64,000 nt of DNA. It comes from Campylobacter concisus. GTDB taxonomy: Bacteria; Campylobacterota; Campylobacteria; Campylobacterales; Campylobacteraceae. Each line of letters begins with the position of its first letter. The stretch's first letter is position 1. The position numbers and the translations under genes were made by a program. The stretch lies in contig NZ_PIRF01000008.1 of assembly GCF_003049705.1 (NCBI RefSeq), positions 31,715 to 95,714 on the forward strand, given 5' to 3'. Below, in pieces: positions 26,352-35,122 of the stretch. The notes below the pieces were generated by a model. It was not told where the DNA came from, did no database searches, and saw only the letters and a program-made list of their open reading frames with translations.

Positions 26352-26370
26352 AAGCAAACGATGTTCCAAA
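26352..26370 (-). promoter_or_regulatory. Sigma-54 (RpoN) promoter of flgB
   Basis: On the minus strand the sequence reads TTTGGAACATCGTTTGCTT, which has the invariant GG and GC separated by exactly ten bases and matches the Campylobacter RpoN consensus throughout. It lies 32 bases before the flgB ATG, in the 62-base gap between flgB and the upstream TlpA-like gene. Confidence 0.92.
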
Positions 26371-26382
26371 TATAGGGCAAAT

Positions 26383-26979
26383 TTATTTTGTCTCATAAAT
26401 TTTTGTCAGATCTTCTTTCATTTTTGTGACTTTTATACCACCAAGATAGTATTTTACCCCGTATTGTCCGCTATCTACGTCTGTTAAAATTTGATATTCA
26501 CCATTTTTTATCACGACCTTAAAAGGTAGTGCGATCTCGTGTTTATATTCGATGTCTCTTACGATTTGCTCGGCAAGTCTGTCATTTATCTTTTGATCGT
26601 TTGCTATGAAATAGTAGGCGTTAAATTTTTGCATAAATTCGTGTAAAACATACTCATTTGTGACATTTTCAAAATGAGTTAGTCCAATTAGTGTAAATTT
26701 ATCTTTGTTTTCAAGCTGATATTTTGTAAGCTCAGCTGCCTCTTTTTGACAAGGTGGGCAAAATGTACCAAAAATATCGATCATTAAAACTTTATTTTCA
26801 TCATTTTTGATAGCAAAGCCATGATTTTTTCGAACTAAAGTAAGCTCCTTACCGCTTACATCTACAAGCTTAACCTCTTCATTTGGGCTAAATTCTTTAA
26901 AATTTGTACTACTGCTCTCATCGTCACCACAGCCAAAAAAAGCAAATAAAGCGATTATTAAAACGAGTAAATTTTTCAT
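26383..26979 (-). CDS. TlpA-like periplasmic thioredoxin lipoprotein
   Basis: The 198-residue protein has a lipoprotein signal peptide (LFAFFGC, lipobox Cys17) and a thioredoxin fold with the redox motif CPPC at 74-77 in the context IDIFGTFCPPCQKEAAEL. Related proteins reduce or oxidise disulfides in the periplasm, often in connection with cytochrome c maturation or surface proteins. A cis-proline is suggested by HEIALPFKVVIKNG. It lies 8 bases after smpB on the same strand, at the end of the uvrD-to-smpB run, and directly before the flagellar promoter. Confidence 0.88.
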   Translation of the reverse strand: MKNLLVLIIALFAFFGCGDDESSSTNFKEFSPNEEVKLVDVSGKELTLVRKNHGFAIKNDENKVLMIDIFGTFCPPCQKEAAELTKYQLENKDKFTLIGLTHFENVTNEYVLHEFMQKFNAYYFIANDQKINDRLAEQIVRDIEYKHEIALPFKVVIKNGEYQILTDVDSGQYGVKYYLGGIKVTKMKEDLTKIYETK

Positions 26980-26987
26980 CTTATCCC

Positions 26988-27443
26988 TTAAATATATCTT
27001 TTTATGGCAGCTCTTGCCTCTTTGTCTGCCTCGCGTCTTTTTAGAGTCTCGCGTTTATCGTGTAAATTTTTACCTTTTGCAAGGGCAAGCCTTGCTTTTA
27101 CGATATTTTTATCACTTAGATAAAATGCTAAAACAACCAGCGCTAGTCCATCTTGTGAGACTTGACCGAAAATTTTATCGATCTGCTTTCTATGCATCAA
27201 AAGTTTTCTGGCTGCTCGCTCATTTGGACGAAATGCGCTATGTGTAGTCTCAAGATAGCTAATGTGGGCGTTTAGTAAAAAAAGCTCACCCTTTATGACG
27301 CGCACAAAGCTATCTTTTAGATTTGCTCTACCAGCCCTTAGAGCTTTGACTTCGCTGCCTTTTAAAACGATGCCAGCCTCGAAGGTTTCAAGTATGCTAA
27401 AATCATGCAAAGCTTTTTTGTTTTTCGCTAGATCTTTTATCAA
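26988..27443 (-). CDS. smpB: SsrA-binding protein SmpB
   Basis: SmpB binds tmRNA and delivers it to stalled ribosomes for trans-translation. The 151-residue protein starts [19 protein letters not shown] and contains the canonical segments [26 protein letters not shown] and [20 protein letters not shown], the latter being the C-terminal tail that enters the decoding centre. It follows ispE by 11 bases and precedes a TlpA-like gene by 8 bases. The tmRNA gene itself is not in the window. Confidence 0.96.
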   Translation of the reverse strand: MIKDLAKNKKALHDFSILETFEAGIVLKGSEVKALRAGRANLKDSFVRVIKGELFLLNAHISYLETTHSAFRPNERAARKLLMHRKQIDKIFGQVSQDGLALVVLAFYLSDKNIVKARLALAKGKNLHDKRETLKRREADKEARAAIKRYI

Positions 27444-27454
27444 AATTTTACCTT

Positions 27455-28198
27455 TTATTTTACGCTAAATACGCTACTGCCGCTACCACTTAGAAATTTA
27501 TCTTTAAACTCATTCATCTGTGGATAGAGCTTGAAGCATGGGGCAAAAAGATCGTTTAACTCCCCATTTTTATAAATTTCAAGTAGCTCTTTGCTTTTTA
27601 AATTTTGCATCTTTTTTGCAACATTAACGTCTATGTATTGTAAGAAATTGCTTCTAAATTCTTGATAAACCATCGGTGTGGAGCAAAAAACGTTTGGTGT
27701 AAAGATATTTAAATCCGGCACTTCGTCATCAAATTCTTCTATGATCTCACCTATGCCGCTTACATTTGCTGCCTTGTAGCCACATACGAAAAAAGCGACA
27801 TCTGCACCGATTTTAGACGCTATTTGCATCAAATTTTCATGTTTTATATTTAAATTTAGCTCATCATTTATCATTAGCAAAAAGGTTGCGGCATTTGAAC
27901 TACCTCCACCAAGGCCCGCACCAATTGGGATATTTTTGTTGATGATGATTTTATGAGAGCTAAAAAACTCGTCAAGCTCGTTTGAAAAGCCGGCTCTTTT
28001 TAGCTCATCTACCGCTTTTTGGATGATGTTATCTTTTATATCGCTGTTGTTGCATTCTATAGCAAATGAATCTGACTTTTTAAAATAAATTTCGTCAAAA
28101 AGCTGCTCACAGATGATAAAGCGCGATAAAATTTCGTGGTAGCTGCCTCTAGTGCCAACTATCTTTAAAAATATATTTATCTTTGCAAAGCTTTTCAT
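27455..28198 (-). CDS. ispE: 4-diphosphocytidyl-2-C-methyl-D-erythritol kinase
   Basis: IspE phosphorylates CDP-methylerythritol in the non-mevalonate isoprenoid pathway. It is a GHMP kinase. The 247-residue protein begins [13 protein letters not shown], a typical IspE start, and has the glycine-rich ATP loop [20 protein letters not shown]. The C-terminal motif [13 protein letters not shown] closes the family pattern. It is a little shorter than the E. coli enzyme. The ATG overlaps the csrA stop by four bases, so the two are translationally coupled. Confidence 0.94.
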   Translation of the reverse strand: MKSFAKINIFLKIVGTRGSYHEILSRFIICEQLFDEIYFKKSDSFAIECNNSDIKDNIIQKAVDELKRAGFSNELDEFFSSHKIIINKNIPIGAGLGGGSSNAATFLLMINDELNLNIKHENLMQIASKIGADVAFFVCGYKAANVSGIGEIIEEFDDEVPDLNIFTPNVFCSTPMVYQEFRSNFLQYIDVNVAKKMQNLKSKELLEIYKNGELNDLFAPCFKLYPQMNEFKDKFLSGSGSSVFSVK

Positions 28199-28425
28199 TT
28201 CTCGATTTTTTTAGCTAGCTCGTGGATATCGGCTTCACTTGCAGTTTTTGTGGCATGGATATTTTCGTTTTTGATATCGTTTGCTAGTTCGCTTCTTAGT
28301 ATCATTGTGTTTCGTGGCGCTTCGATACCGAGTTTAACAGTATTTTTTGAAATATTTACTATGACAACTTTTATGTCATTTCCTATTAAAATTTCTTCAT
28401 TTTCTTTTCTTGCTAGGATTAACAT
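28195..28425 (-). CDS. csrA: Carbon storage regulator CsrA
   Basis: CsrA is a small dimeric RNA-binding protein that represses or activates translation by binding GGA motifs near ribosome binding sites; in Campylobacter it is held in check by FliW and controls flagellin and other targets. The 76-residue product starts MLILARKENEEILIGNDIKV and has the RNA-contact segment VKLGIEAPRNTMILRSEL. The C-terminus is extended beyond that of E. coli CsrA, as in relatives. It overlaps truB by 7 bases upstream and ispE by 4 bases downstream. Confidence 0.96.
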   Translation of the reverse strand: MLILARKENEEILIGNDIKVVIVNISKNTVKLGIEAPRNTMILRSELANDIKNENIHATKTASEADIHELAKKIEK

Positions 28426-29240
28426 TTTTCAACCTTATTTAGAGTGTAATTTATAGTATCATCCGTGATTTGGATTACGCTCATAAATTTATCATAATTT
28501 AGCAAATAAATTCCTTGCTTTTGTGTTTCAAAATCGTTAATTTTTAATTTCTTACCATCAAGAATATCATTTATATCCCCAAAGTATGTATTTTTCTGAA
28601 TGTTTAAAAAATCACAAATATTCAAAAATTTTTCATTTTCGTAGCAAAATTTGCCTTCACTTGTCCTTTTTAATGAGCTTAAAGTTACATTATAACCAAG
28701 CTTTTTTCCAAAAATTTCTGCATACGAACGGATATAACTTCCTTCGCTTACGCTTAAATGAATGGTTAAAAATGGGTGCGAATAGTTTAAAATCTGGCTA
28801 TCAAAAATTTCCATCGTTTCTGTCTTTAGCTCAAATTCTTCACCGTTTCTAGCTAGCTTGTAGGCTCTTGTACCATTTACATGCTTGGCGCTAAATTTTG
28901 GCGGGATGTAGCTTATTCTGCCAGTCAGCTCGCCTCTTATGGCTTCAAGTTTTTCTAAATTTAGCTCTTTTACATTTGAAATTTCAGTGATATTTTCATT
29001 ATCCATGCTTGGACTGCTAGCTCCAAGCCAGATCGTCGCCTCATAGACCTTTGGGCTTTTGTCTAAAAATCTAAAAAATTTCGTATACGAGCCAAAAGCG
29101 ACTATTAAACAACCGCTTGCAAATGGATCAAGTGTGCCTGAAAACCCAGCCTTTTTAACGCCGTATTTTCTCTTTAGTCGCCCTAAAAAGTGGTTTGAGC
29201 TCATGCCAGCTGGCTTATTTGCCACGAAAATGGCGTTCAT
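28419..29240 (-). CDS. truB: tRNA pseudouridine-55 synthase
   Basis: TruB makes pseudouridine 55 in the T loop of tRNAs. The 273-residue protein starts MNAIFVANKPAGMSSNHFLG and has the catalytic aspartate at 38 in GFSGTLDPFASGCLIVAFG. KPPKFSAKHVNGTRAYKLAR-type sequence and SVSEGSYIRSYAEIFG complete the pseudouridine synthase core. The C-terminal PUA-like part is short and divergent. The start overlaps the uvrD stop by four bases, and csrA begins inside its last seven bases. Confidence 0.94.
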   Translation of the reverse strand: MNAIFVANKPAGMSSNHFLGRLKRKYGVKKAGFSGTLDPFASGCLIVAFGSYTKFFRFLDKSPKVYEATIWLGASSPSMDNENITEISNVKELNLEKLEAIRGELTGRISYIPPKFSAKHVNGTRAYKLARNGEEFELKTETMEIFDSQILNYSHPFLTIHLSVSEGSYIRSYAEIFGKKLGYNVTLSSLKRTSEGKFCYENEKFLNICDFLNIQKNTYFGDINDILDGKKLKINDFETQKQGIYLLNYDKFMSVIQITDDTINYTLNKVEKC

Positions 29241-31306
29241 ACGGCCTTTTCCACGAAGCTTGACATTATCTCTCTTACATTGCCACCAAAATTTATAGTC
29301 AGTTTAAACTCTTTTTTGATCTTGCTAACCGCACTCACGCGGCCGATACCAAAAATTTTATGTTTAACAAGGTCACCTTTTTTAAATTCATTGCTCTGTT
29401 CGATAACTAGCGAGCCATGCGTGATACCGCTTTCGCTTAAAAATCTACTCTTATTTAGCCTTGTGCGCTGACCTTTGTAAAAGCGCGAATTTGCAAAGCT
29501 TAGACTAAGTGTCTTTTTGGCTCTTGTTATCGCCACATAAGCTAGTCTGCGCTCCTCTTCGATGTCGCTTCCATCGCCAATGAGCGGGAAAAATCCCTCT
29601 TCAAGGCCGATCACAAAAAGGTGCTCAAACTCAAGCCCCTTGCTCGCATGCACGCTCATGATACTAATAGCCTCGTCGCTGATGCCGTCTTGCTCGCTTG
29701 TTAGCGTGATCTCGTTTAAAAACTCCTCCAGATCAAAGCTTGGATTTTGTTTGATCTGATCTTTTAAAACAGCGTAAAACTCATCGATATTTGCCGCTCT
29801 TTCAGCACCATCTGGCAAGCTCTCGTAGTATTTTTTCACGCCAAATTTAGCTTCAAATTTATCTATCAGGTCAAAAACCGAGTTGCTTTCTTGAAGCTCT
29901 TTAAGGTTGTTTGCAAACTCAAGAAGGGCTGATTTTACCTTTTTACTAAAGGCATCGTCGTTATCAGAGATGTTTGAGATCGACTCGTAAATGGAAATTT
30001 TACCTTCAAATGCCATCTTTTCGAGCTTATCAAGGCTTACTTTGCCTAGTCCTCGCTTTGGGCGGTTGATGATGCGCCTTATTGAAAAATCATCGTTTGG
30101 ATTGTTTATCAGCCTTAGGTAGCTTATGATATCTTTGATCTCGGCTCGTTCGTAAAATTTAACTCCGCCGACCATTTTATAGGCGATTTGCTCTTTGTTT
30201 AGCCCATCTTCAAGCGAGCGAGAGAGCGCGTTTATGCGGTATAAGATCGCAATATCTTTTGCCTGCACACCTTTGCTTAAAAGCTCTTTTATGCATTTTG
30301 CGATCTTGCCAGCCTCGACGCTCTCATCAAAGCTCTCTATCAGATTTACGGCCTCGCCTTCGCCTTTTGTGCCCACGAGCTTCTTGCCAAGGCGGTTGCG
30401 GTTGTGATCTATTAGTTCGTTTGCAGCCTTTAGTATCGCCTCGCTCGAGCGGTAGTTTTTCTCAAGCCTGATAATCTTTACATCTTTAAACTGATCTTTA
30501 AAATTTAAGATATTATCGATCTTTGCGCCGCGCCAGCCGTAGATACTTTGATCATCATCGCCTACGACGCAGATGTTTTCGTGACATAGACAGAGCTTTT
30601 TTAGCAGTTTATACTGAAGGTCGTTTGTGTCTTGATACTCATCGACCATTATGTATTTGTATCGGTTTGAAATTTCTCTAGCAAGCTCTTCGTTTTCGTC
30701 TAAAATTTTATATGTAAGCCCGAGCAGATCGTCAAAATCAACAAGGTTGTTTGCCTTTAAATAGTCCTCATATTTTTCATAAATTTGAGCAGCTTGTTTG
30801 TAAAAGTTATCCTTGCTCTTGTCAAATGAAGAGAAATTTGCGTTTTTATAGACCTCTTCGACGCTTAAAAGTGAGTTTTTATAGTTTGAAATTTCGCTTG
30901 ACAAAATTGCAGTTGCGACCGGACTTTCAAAGCTTTTGATGATACGTTTTTTATCGTCTGTGTCGATTATGACGAAGTTATTTTTTCTGCCAAGCTTTTC
31001 AATGTAAAGCTTTAAAAACAAAAGCCCGAATTTATGAAAAGTGCAAAGTAGCGGCGAATAGTTTTTGCCGCTTTGGCTTAGCATCGCCATGGCTCTACTA
31101 CGCATCTCGTTGGCGGCTTTGTTTGTAAAAGTAAGAGTTAGTGTATTTGCCGCATCTATACCGACCTCGCCGATGAGGTAGGCAAGCCTAGTTGTGATGG
31201 TCTTTGTCTTGCCGCTGCCAGCTCCTGCAAGTATGAGCATCGGACCATCTATATGAGTAGCTGCTTCGCGCTGAGATTCGTTTAAATTTGATAGTAATTT
31301 TTCCAT
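29237..31306 (-). CDS. uvrD: UvrD/PcrA/Rep-family superfamily I DNA helicase
   Basis: This 3'-5' helicase unwinds DNA in repair and at stalled forks. I choose the ATG at 31306 (MEKLLSNLNESQREAATHID), giving 689 residues; a TTG at 31342 would add a basic leader. Visible helicase motifs are Walker A LAGAGSGKTKTITTRL, motif II VDEYQDTN, motif III GDDDQSIYGWRGA, motif IV LEKNYRSS, motif V SIMSVHASKGLEFEHLF and motif VI RRLAYVAITRA. It is the first gene of a run of overlapping genes (uvrD-truB-csrA-ispE). Whether it functions as UvrD or Rep cannot be told from motifs alone. Confidence 0.93.
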   Translation of the reverse strand: MEKLLSNLNESQREAATHIDGPMLILAGAGSGKTKTITTRLAYLIGEVGIDAANTLTLTFTNKAANEMRSRAMAMLSQSGKNYSPLLCTFHKFGLLFLKLYIEKLGRKNNFVIIDTDDKKRIIKSFESPVATAILSSEISNYKNSLLSVEEVYKNANFSSFDKSKDNFYKQAAQIYEKYEDYLKANNLVDFDDLLGLTYKILDENEELAREISNRYKYIMVDEYQDTNDLQYKLLKKLCLCHENICVVGDDDQSIYGWRGAKIDNILNFKDQFKDVKIIRLEKNYRSSEAILKAANELIDHNRNRLGKKLVGTKGEGEAVNLIESFDESVEAGKIAKCIKELLSKGVQAKDIAILYRINALSRSLEDGLNKEQIAYKMVGGVKFYERAEIKDIISYLRLINNPNDDFSIRRIINRPKRGLGKVSLDKLEKMAFEGKISIYESISNISDNDDAFSKKVKSALLEFANNLKELQESNSVFDLIDKFEAKFGVKKYYESLPDGAERAANIDEFYAVLKDQIKQNPSFDLEEFLNEITLTSEQDGISDEAISIMSVHASKGLEFEHLFVIGLEEGFFPLIGDGSDIEEERRLAYVAITRAKKTLSLSFANSRFYKGQRTRLNKSRFLSESGITHGSLVIEQSNEFKKGDLVKHKIFGIGRVSAVSKIKKEFKLTINFGGNVREIMSSFVEKAV

Positions 31307-31357
31307 TTTTTGCTTTTTAAATTTTCTTTTGATTTTAGCCAAAAATGCTTAAAATTA

Positions 31358-31807
31358 CTATTTTTTCTTAAATATATCTTTATTTTTTGGGTTTTGCAAA
31401 AAGACTGAAACCGATTTTTTTGTGTGGTCCGCTTGCTTCTCTTTTGGCTTATGAATAGAAAAATTTACAAGGATCGGGCTATTTTCAACCAAAATTTGAA
31501 CCACTGCACCAAGTGGAAAGGAGACCACTGAGGCAAAATTTTCACCACCAAAGCCGGCCTCAAAGCTAAGCTCATCTTGCGTTAACTTCGCACTCTCAAG
31601 CGTATAGCCACCAAGTGAAAACATAATGACTGGCATATTAAAGCTTCTATTTATCTCATCTGGCAAGCTTGGCTCAAAGCTAACTAGCGGTAAATTTGCC
31701 ATAACTGAGAAATTTACCCCTTTTTCAAGCAAAAAATCAATGCACTCATAGACGTGCATCTTCATCAAAAGCGAAAATTTCTCATCATCTAAAATTTCGT
31801 CTAACAT
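31358..31807 (-). CDS. SspB-like protein (possible ClpXP adaptor)
   Basis: The 149-residue product resembles SspB, which binds SsrA-tagged proteins and hands them to ClpXP. The best match is LSFEAGFGGENFASVVSFPLGAVVQILVENS, which lines up with the SspB core sequence FNARFGG...VPLAAVLAIYARENG. The N-terminal part contains LPLVSFEPSLPDEI, comparable with the SspB strand region. The lysine-rich tail ends KDIFKKK, where SspB has its ClpX-binding tail, but the classic tail motif is not evident. It is nearly contiguous with pepF (one base gap) and lies in the same run as smpB. The assignment rests on pattern recognition and could be only a shared fold. Confidence 0.55.
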   Translation of the reverse strand: MLDEILDDEKFSLLMKMHVYECIDFLLEKGVNFSVMANLPLVSFEPSLPDEINRSFNMPVIMFSLGGYTLESAKLTQDELSFEAGFGGENFASVVSFPLGAVVQILVENSPILVNFSIHKPKEKQADHTKKSVSVFLQNPKNKDIFKKK

Positions 31808-31808
31808 C

Positions 31809-33530
31809 TTAATCCTTTGAAATTTCTAAAAACTCATCTACTAGCTTTTTAACCTCGTTTATGCCGATCTGCCAGAAATTTTTATCATCGATATCAAAGC
31901 CAAATTTACCTACAAGCTCCTTTGGACTAAGGCTGCCGCCAAGGCTCAAAAACTCGGTGTAAATTTCGACAAAATTTTTGCATTTGCCGCTTTTGTAAAG
32001 CCCAAAAAGTGCAAGCACAAGAAGTTGCGCATAAGAGTAGGCGTAGCAGTAAAATGGCGTGTGGATGAAGTGCGGGATGTAGCTCCACCAAATTTTGTAG
32101 TAGCCATTTAGCGTGACACTTTTGCCAAACATCTTTTTGCTCTCTCTTAGCCAAATTTTATTTAGCTCGTCTAGACTGATCTCGCCCTCATGTGCGTGCA
32201 CAGCTCGCTCAAAAGTGGTAAAATTTATCTGGCGGTAAAGCGTGGCAAATATATCCTCGATCTTGCCAGCAAGCAGTGAAATTTTCTCTTTTTTGCTAAG
32301 GTCATCTTTGACGTGGTCAAAAACTAGCATCTCGCAAAAGACTGAAGCCGTCTCAGCTGTGGTTAGTGGCGTGTCTGAGTTTAAGTAGCTTACATTATAA
32401 GAGAGCTTTTGATGCACGGCATGGCCAAGCTCATGGGCAAGCGTGAAAAGGTCTCTACGCTGGTTTGTGTGATTTAGCAAAACATAAGGGTGCGTGTCGC
32501 TTGATCCTGAGTGAGAAAATGCCCCACCTCGCTTGTTTGGCGCTGGGTAAACGTCGATCCAGCCGTCACTAAAGGCGCTTTTTGCGATCTCGCCAAATTT
32601 AGGTGAAAATGTCTCAAACGCCTTTAAAACTATCTTTTTGCACTCATCAAATTTATACTCGCCCTCACTGCTAAGAGGTGCGTATCTATCGTAGTCATAA
32701 AGCTTTTTAAGGCCTAAAATTTCTCTTTTTCGCTCGTAAAATTTAGCAACTAGGTCAAAATTTTTCTCAGTTACGGCAATGAGCGAATCAACGCTTTTTT
32801 TACTGATTTGATTTTCAAGGTGTCTTGGCTCTTCAGGAAGCTTGAAATTTCTAAGCTCGCAGCTTGTTTTTAGATCAGTTTTTATCATATTGTATATGTA
32901 GCCAAGAAGGTGCTGGTGTTTGCTAAGCTCGTTTGAGAGGCTTTTGGCGGCTAGTTTTCGCACGCTTTGATCGTTATCATGAAGCTTAGCTAAAATTTCC
33001 TCTTCATTTAAAAGCTCACCTTTAAATTTAAACCTCATCTTGCTCATACTCTCATCAAAAAGCCTTGAAAAGCCCTCAGCTCCAGTGCTAGCAGTGCGAA
33101 GTAGTACCCTCTCTTCAGCAACGCTAAGTTGGTGCGGTTTTGCTTTGGCAAGATTGTTTAGATAGTAGCCATATTTTTTGGAGCTTTTGATAATTTCTTC
33201 TTGTTTTCTAGGGCTAAACTCATTAAATTTGATCTCAAAAAATATCAAATTTTCATTTGCTTTTGTCGCTATCTCATCGATCTTTGCATAAAATGCGCCC
33301 TTGCTTGTATCTTTGGCAAAATTTAAAAAAGCGTAAGTCATTACTTTTGAAATTTTAGCGATTAAATTTTCATATTCAGAAAATGCCTTTAAAAACTCGT
33401 CTGTTTTTAAATTTTCATAATTTTCTATGTATTTATCTTTAAATTTCTCACACTCTTTTTGTAAATTTAGTGCGTTTTGCTCGCACTCTTTTTCGTTTGC
33501 AAAAAGTGCTTTTAGATCCCAAATTTGCAT
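31809..33530 (-). CDS. pepF: Oligoendopeptidase F, M3 family
   Basis: PepF is a cytosolic zinc metallopeptidase that cleaves short peptides. The 573-residue protein carries the zinc-binding HELGH motif in LFTLAHELGHAVHQKLSY and the downstream glutamate in LTTAETASVFCEMLVF. The N-terminal helical half is typical of the family. Length matches close relatives. It is followed on the same strand by the SspB-like gene after one base. No signal peptide is present. Confidence 0.93.
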   Translation of the reverse strand: MQIWDLKALFANEKECEQNALNLQKECEKFKDKYIENYENLKTDEFLKAFSEYENLIAKISKVMTYAFLNFAKDTSKGAFYAKIDEIATKANENLIFFEIKFNEFSPRKQEEIIKSSKKYGYYLNNLAKAKPHQLSVAEERVLLRTASTGAEGFSRLFDESMSKMRFKFKGELLNEEEILAKLHDNDQSVRKLAAKSLSNELSKHQHLLGYIYNMIKTDLKTSCELRNFKLPEEPRHLENQISKKSVDSLIAVTEKNFDLVAKFYERKREILGLKKLYDYDRYAPLSSEGEYKFDECKKIVLKAFETFSPKFGEIAKSAFSDGWIDVYPAPNKRGGAFSHSGSSDTHPYVLLNHTNQRRDLFTLAHELGHAVHQKLSYNVSYLNSDTPLTTAETASVFCEMLVFDHVKDDLSKKEKISLLAGKIEDIFATLYRQINFTTFERAVHAHEGEISLDELNKIWLRESKKMFGKSVTLNGYYKIWWSYIPHFIHTPFYCYAYSYAQLLVLALFGLYKSGKCKNFVEIYTEFLSLGGSLSPKELVGKFGFDIDDKNFWQIGINEVKKLVDEFLEISKD

Positions 33531-33617
33531 ATTTATCCTTTAAATTTTTGGGACATTTTACAAAAAAATGGATAAAAGTAAAATTTCAGCCAAAATTTAG
33601 CTGAAATTTTATGAAGA

Positions 33618-34985
33618 TTAGTTTGAAGTCTCTGAAGCTACGGCTGTAAAAAGCACGTCTGATGAGCTATTTAGCGCAGTTTCAACTGAGTCTTGGATAA
33701 CACCAATTGTAAAACCAACTGTTACAAACTGCATTGCGATGTCATTACTGATACCAAAAAGACCGCACGCTAATGGCACTAGAAGCAAAGAGCCACCAGC
33801 CACGCCAGATGCGCCGCATGCACCAAGAGCTGAGATGAAACAAAGAAGTAGCGCATCGCCAAAAGTAACTGTGATAGATGGGATAGAATTTACCGCAGTA
33901 AGCGCTAGAATACTAATGGTAACTGCCGCTCCGCCCATGTTTATAGTAGCACCAAGTGGGATAGAGATCGAGTAAAGCTCCTCTTTTAGACCAAGCTTTT
34001 TGCAAAGTGCCATATTTACAGGGATATTTGCGGCCGAGCTTCTTGTAAAAAATGCTGAAATAGCGCTCTCTTTTAGGCAGATCATGACAAGTGGATAAGG
34101 ATTTTTTCTAGTTAATACAAAAACCATGGCTGGGTAGATGATAAATGCGACAACAAGCATTGCTCCAACAAGAACTAAAATCAGTTTTAGATATCCTGCA
34201 AGTACTTCAAATCCAGTTTCATGAATGCTAATAGCAACCATACCAAAGATACCAAACGGAGCTAGTCTAATGATAAATTTAACAATATGGGTTACGCCAT
34301 CGCTTATATCTTTAAATACTTTTTTAGTCTCAGCTGTGGAATTTCTAAGCGCTATACCACTACCAACTGCCCAGGTGATGATGCCTATATAGTTACCATT
34401 TGCAAGGGCGTTTATTGGATTTTCGACCATTTTATAAATGAGATCTTTTAAAACATTGGTAATTCCTTGAGGCGCTGACATATCAGCACTTGCAAGACCT
34501 TTTAAAGAAAGCTCCACTGGGAATAAGAAACTAGCAATAACTGCAACAACGGCTGCTAAAAATGTACCAATTAGATAGAGTGTAATGATCTTTTGCATAC
34601 CTTTTGTATGACCAAAATCTCTTAAAATAATGGATGTTGCCACTAAAACAAAGACAAGAATTGGTGCGATAGCTTTTAAAGCACCTTTGAATAAATCGCC
34701 TAAAACTGAAGCTGAAGCTGCGATAGAATCGGCTGAACTAGCTTTTTCTTTGGCTTCATTTAGCTGCTTGGCTTCATCTTGACTAAGGCGAGTTTTTATA
34801 ACTTCATCTACGCTCAAACCACTTTCGTTTTGAATAGTTTGAATTTTAGCCGAGATCTTGTTATAAGGAGCTGCTTCGTAGTGTGTGTAAAAGCCAACTA
34901 GGGCACCTAGGATGATACCAACTAAAATTTGAATTATCAAATTTCCATCGGCGTATCTTCTTGCTATGTTTTTAAGCATATTCAT
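33618..34985 (-). CDS. sstT: Serine/threonine:sodium symporter SstT-like
   Basis: The product is a DAACS-family sodium-coupled transporter close to SstT, with about nine membrane spans and two re-entrant hairpins. Diagnostic segments are [31 protein letters not shown] and [30 protein letters not shown]. It is 455 residues, longer than E. coli SstT (about 414), because a charged helical insertion of roughly 55 residues (about 38-95) separates the first and second spans. AAGGTG precedes the ATG. It is divergent from metK and sits upstream of pepF on the minus strand with an 87-base gap. Confidence 0.9.
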   Translation of the reverse strand: MNMLKNIARRYADGNLIIQILVGIILGALVGFYTHYEAAPYNKISAKIQTIQNESGLSVDEVIKTRLSQDEAKQLNEAKEKASSADSIAASASVLGDLFKGALKAIAPILVFVLVATSIILRDFGHTKGMQKIITLYLIGTFLAAVVAVIASFLFPVELSLKGLASADMSAPQGITNVLKDLIYKMVENPINALANGNYIGIITWAVGSGIALRNSTAETKKVFKDISDGVTHIVKFIIRLAPFGIFGMVAISIHETGFEVLAGYLKLILVLVGAMLVVAFIIYPAMVFVLTRKNPYPLVMICLKESAISAFFTRSSAANIPVNMALCKKLGLKEELYSISIPLGATINMGGAAVTISILALTAVNSIPSITVTFGDALLLCFISALGACGASGVAGGSLLLVPLACGLFGISNDIAMQFVTVGFTIGVIQDSVETALNSSSDVLFTAVASETSN

Positions 34986-35084
34986 TTGACACCTTAATAA
35001 ATTAGTTTTTTGTTGATTTTAGCTAAACAATTTTTAAATATAAAGAATTTGATAAAGATTAATTAGCCTTTTAAATAGATTTGT

Positions 35085-35090
35085 TACAAT
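35085..35090 (+). promoter_or_regulatory. -10 box of metK
   Basis: TACAAT, preceded by TTTG, lies 32 bases before the metK ATG at 35123 in the 137-base divergent gap between sstT and metK. No SAM riboswitch structure was recognised. Confidence 0.45.
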
Positions 35091-35122
35091 TGCACAAAAT
35101 TTAGTCAAGAAAAAGGATGAAA

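Noticed and set aside
29280..30939. Several antisense open frames across uvrD
   Set aside because: They are by-products of codon bias in a long real gene and show low-complexity translations.
35041..35122. A possible SAM riboswitch ahead of metK
   Set aside because: The 82-base AT-rich leader shows no stem pattern of any SAM riboswitch class that I know.
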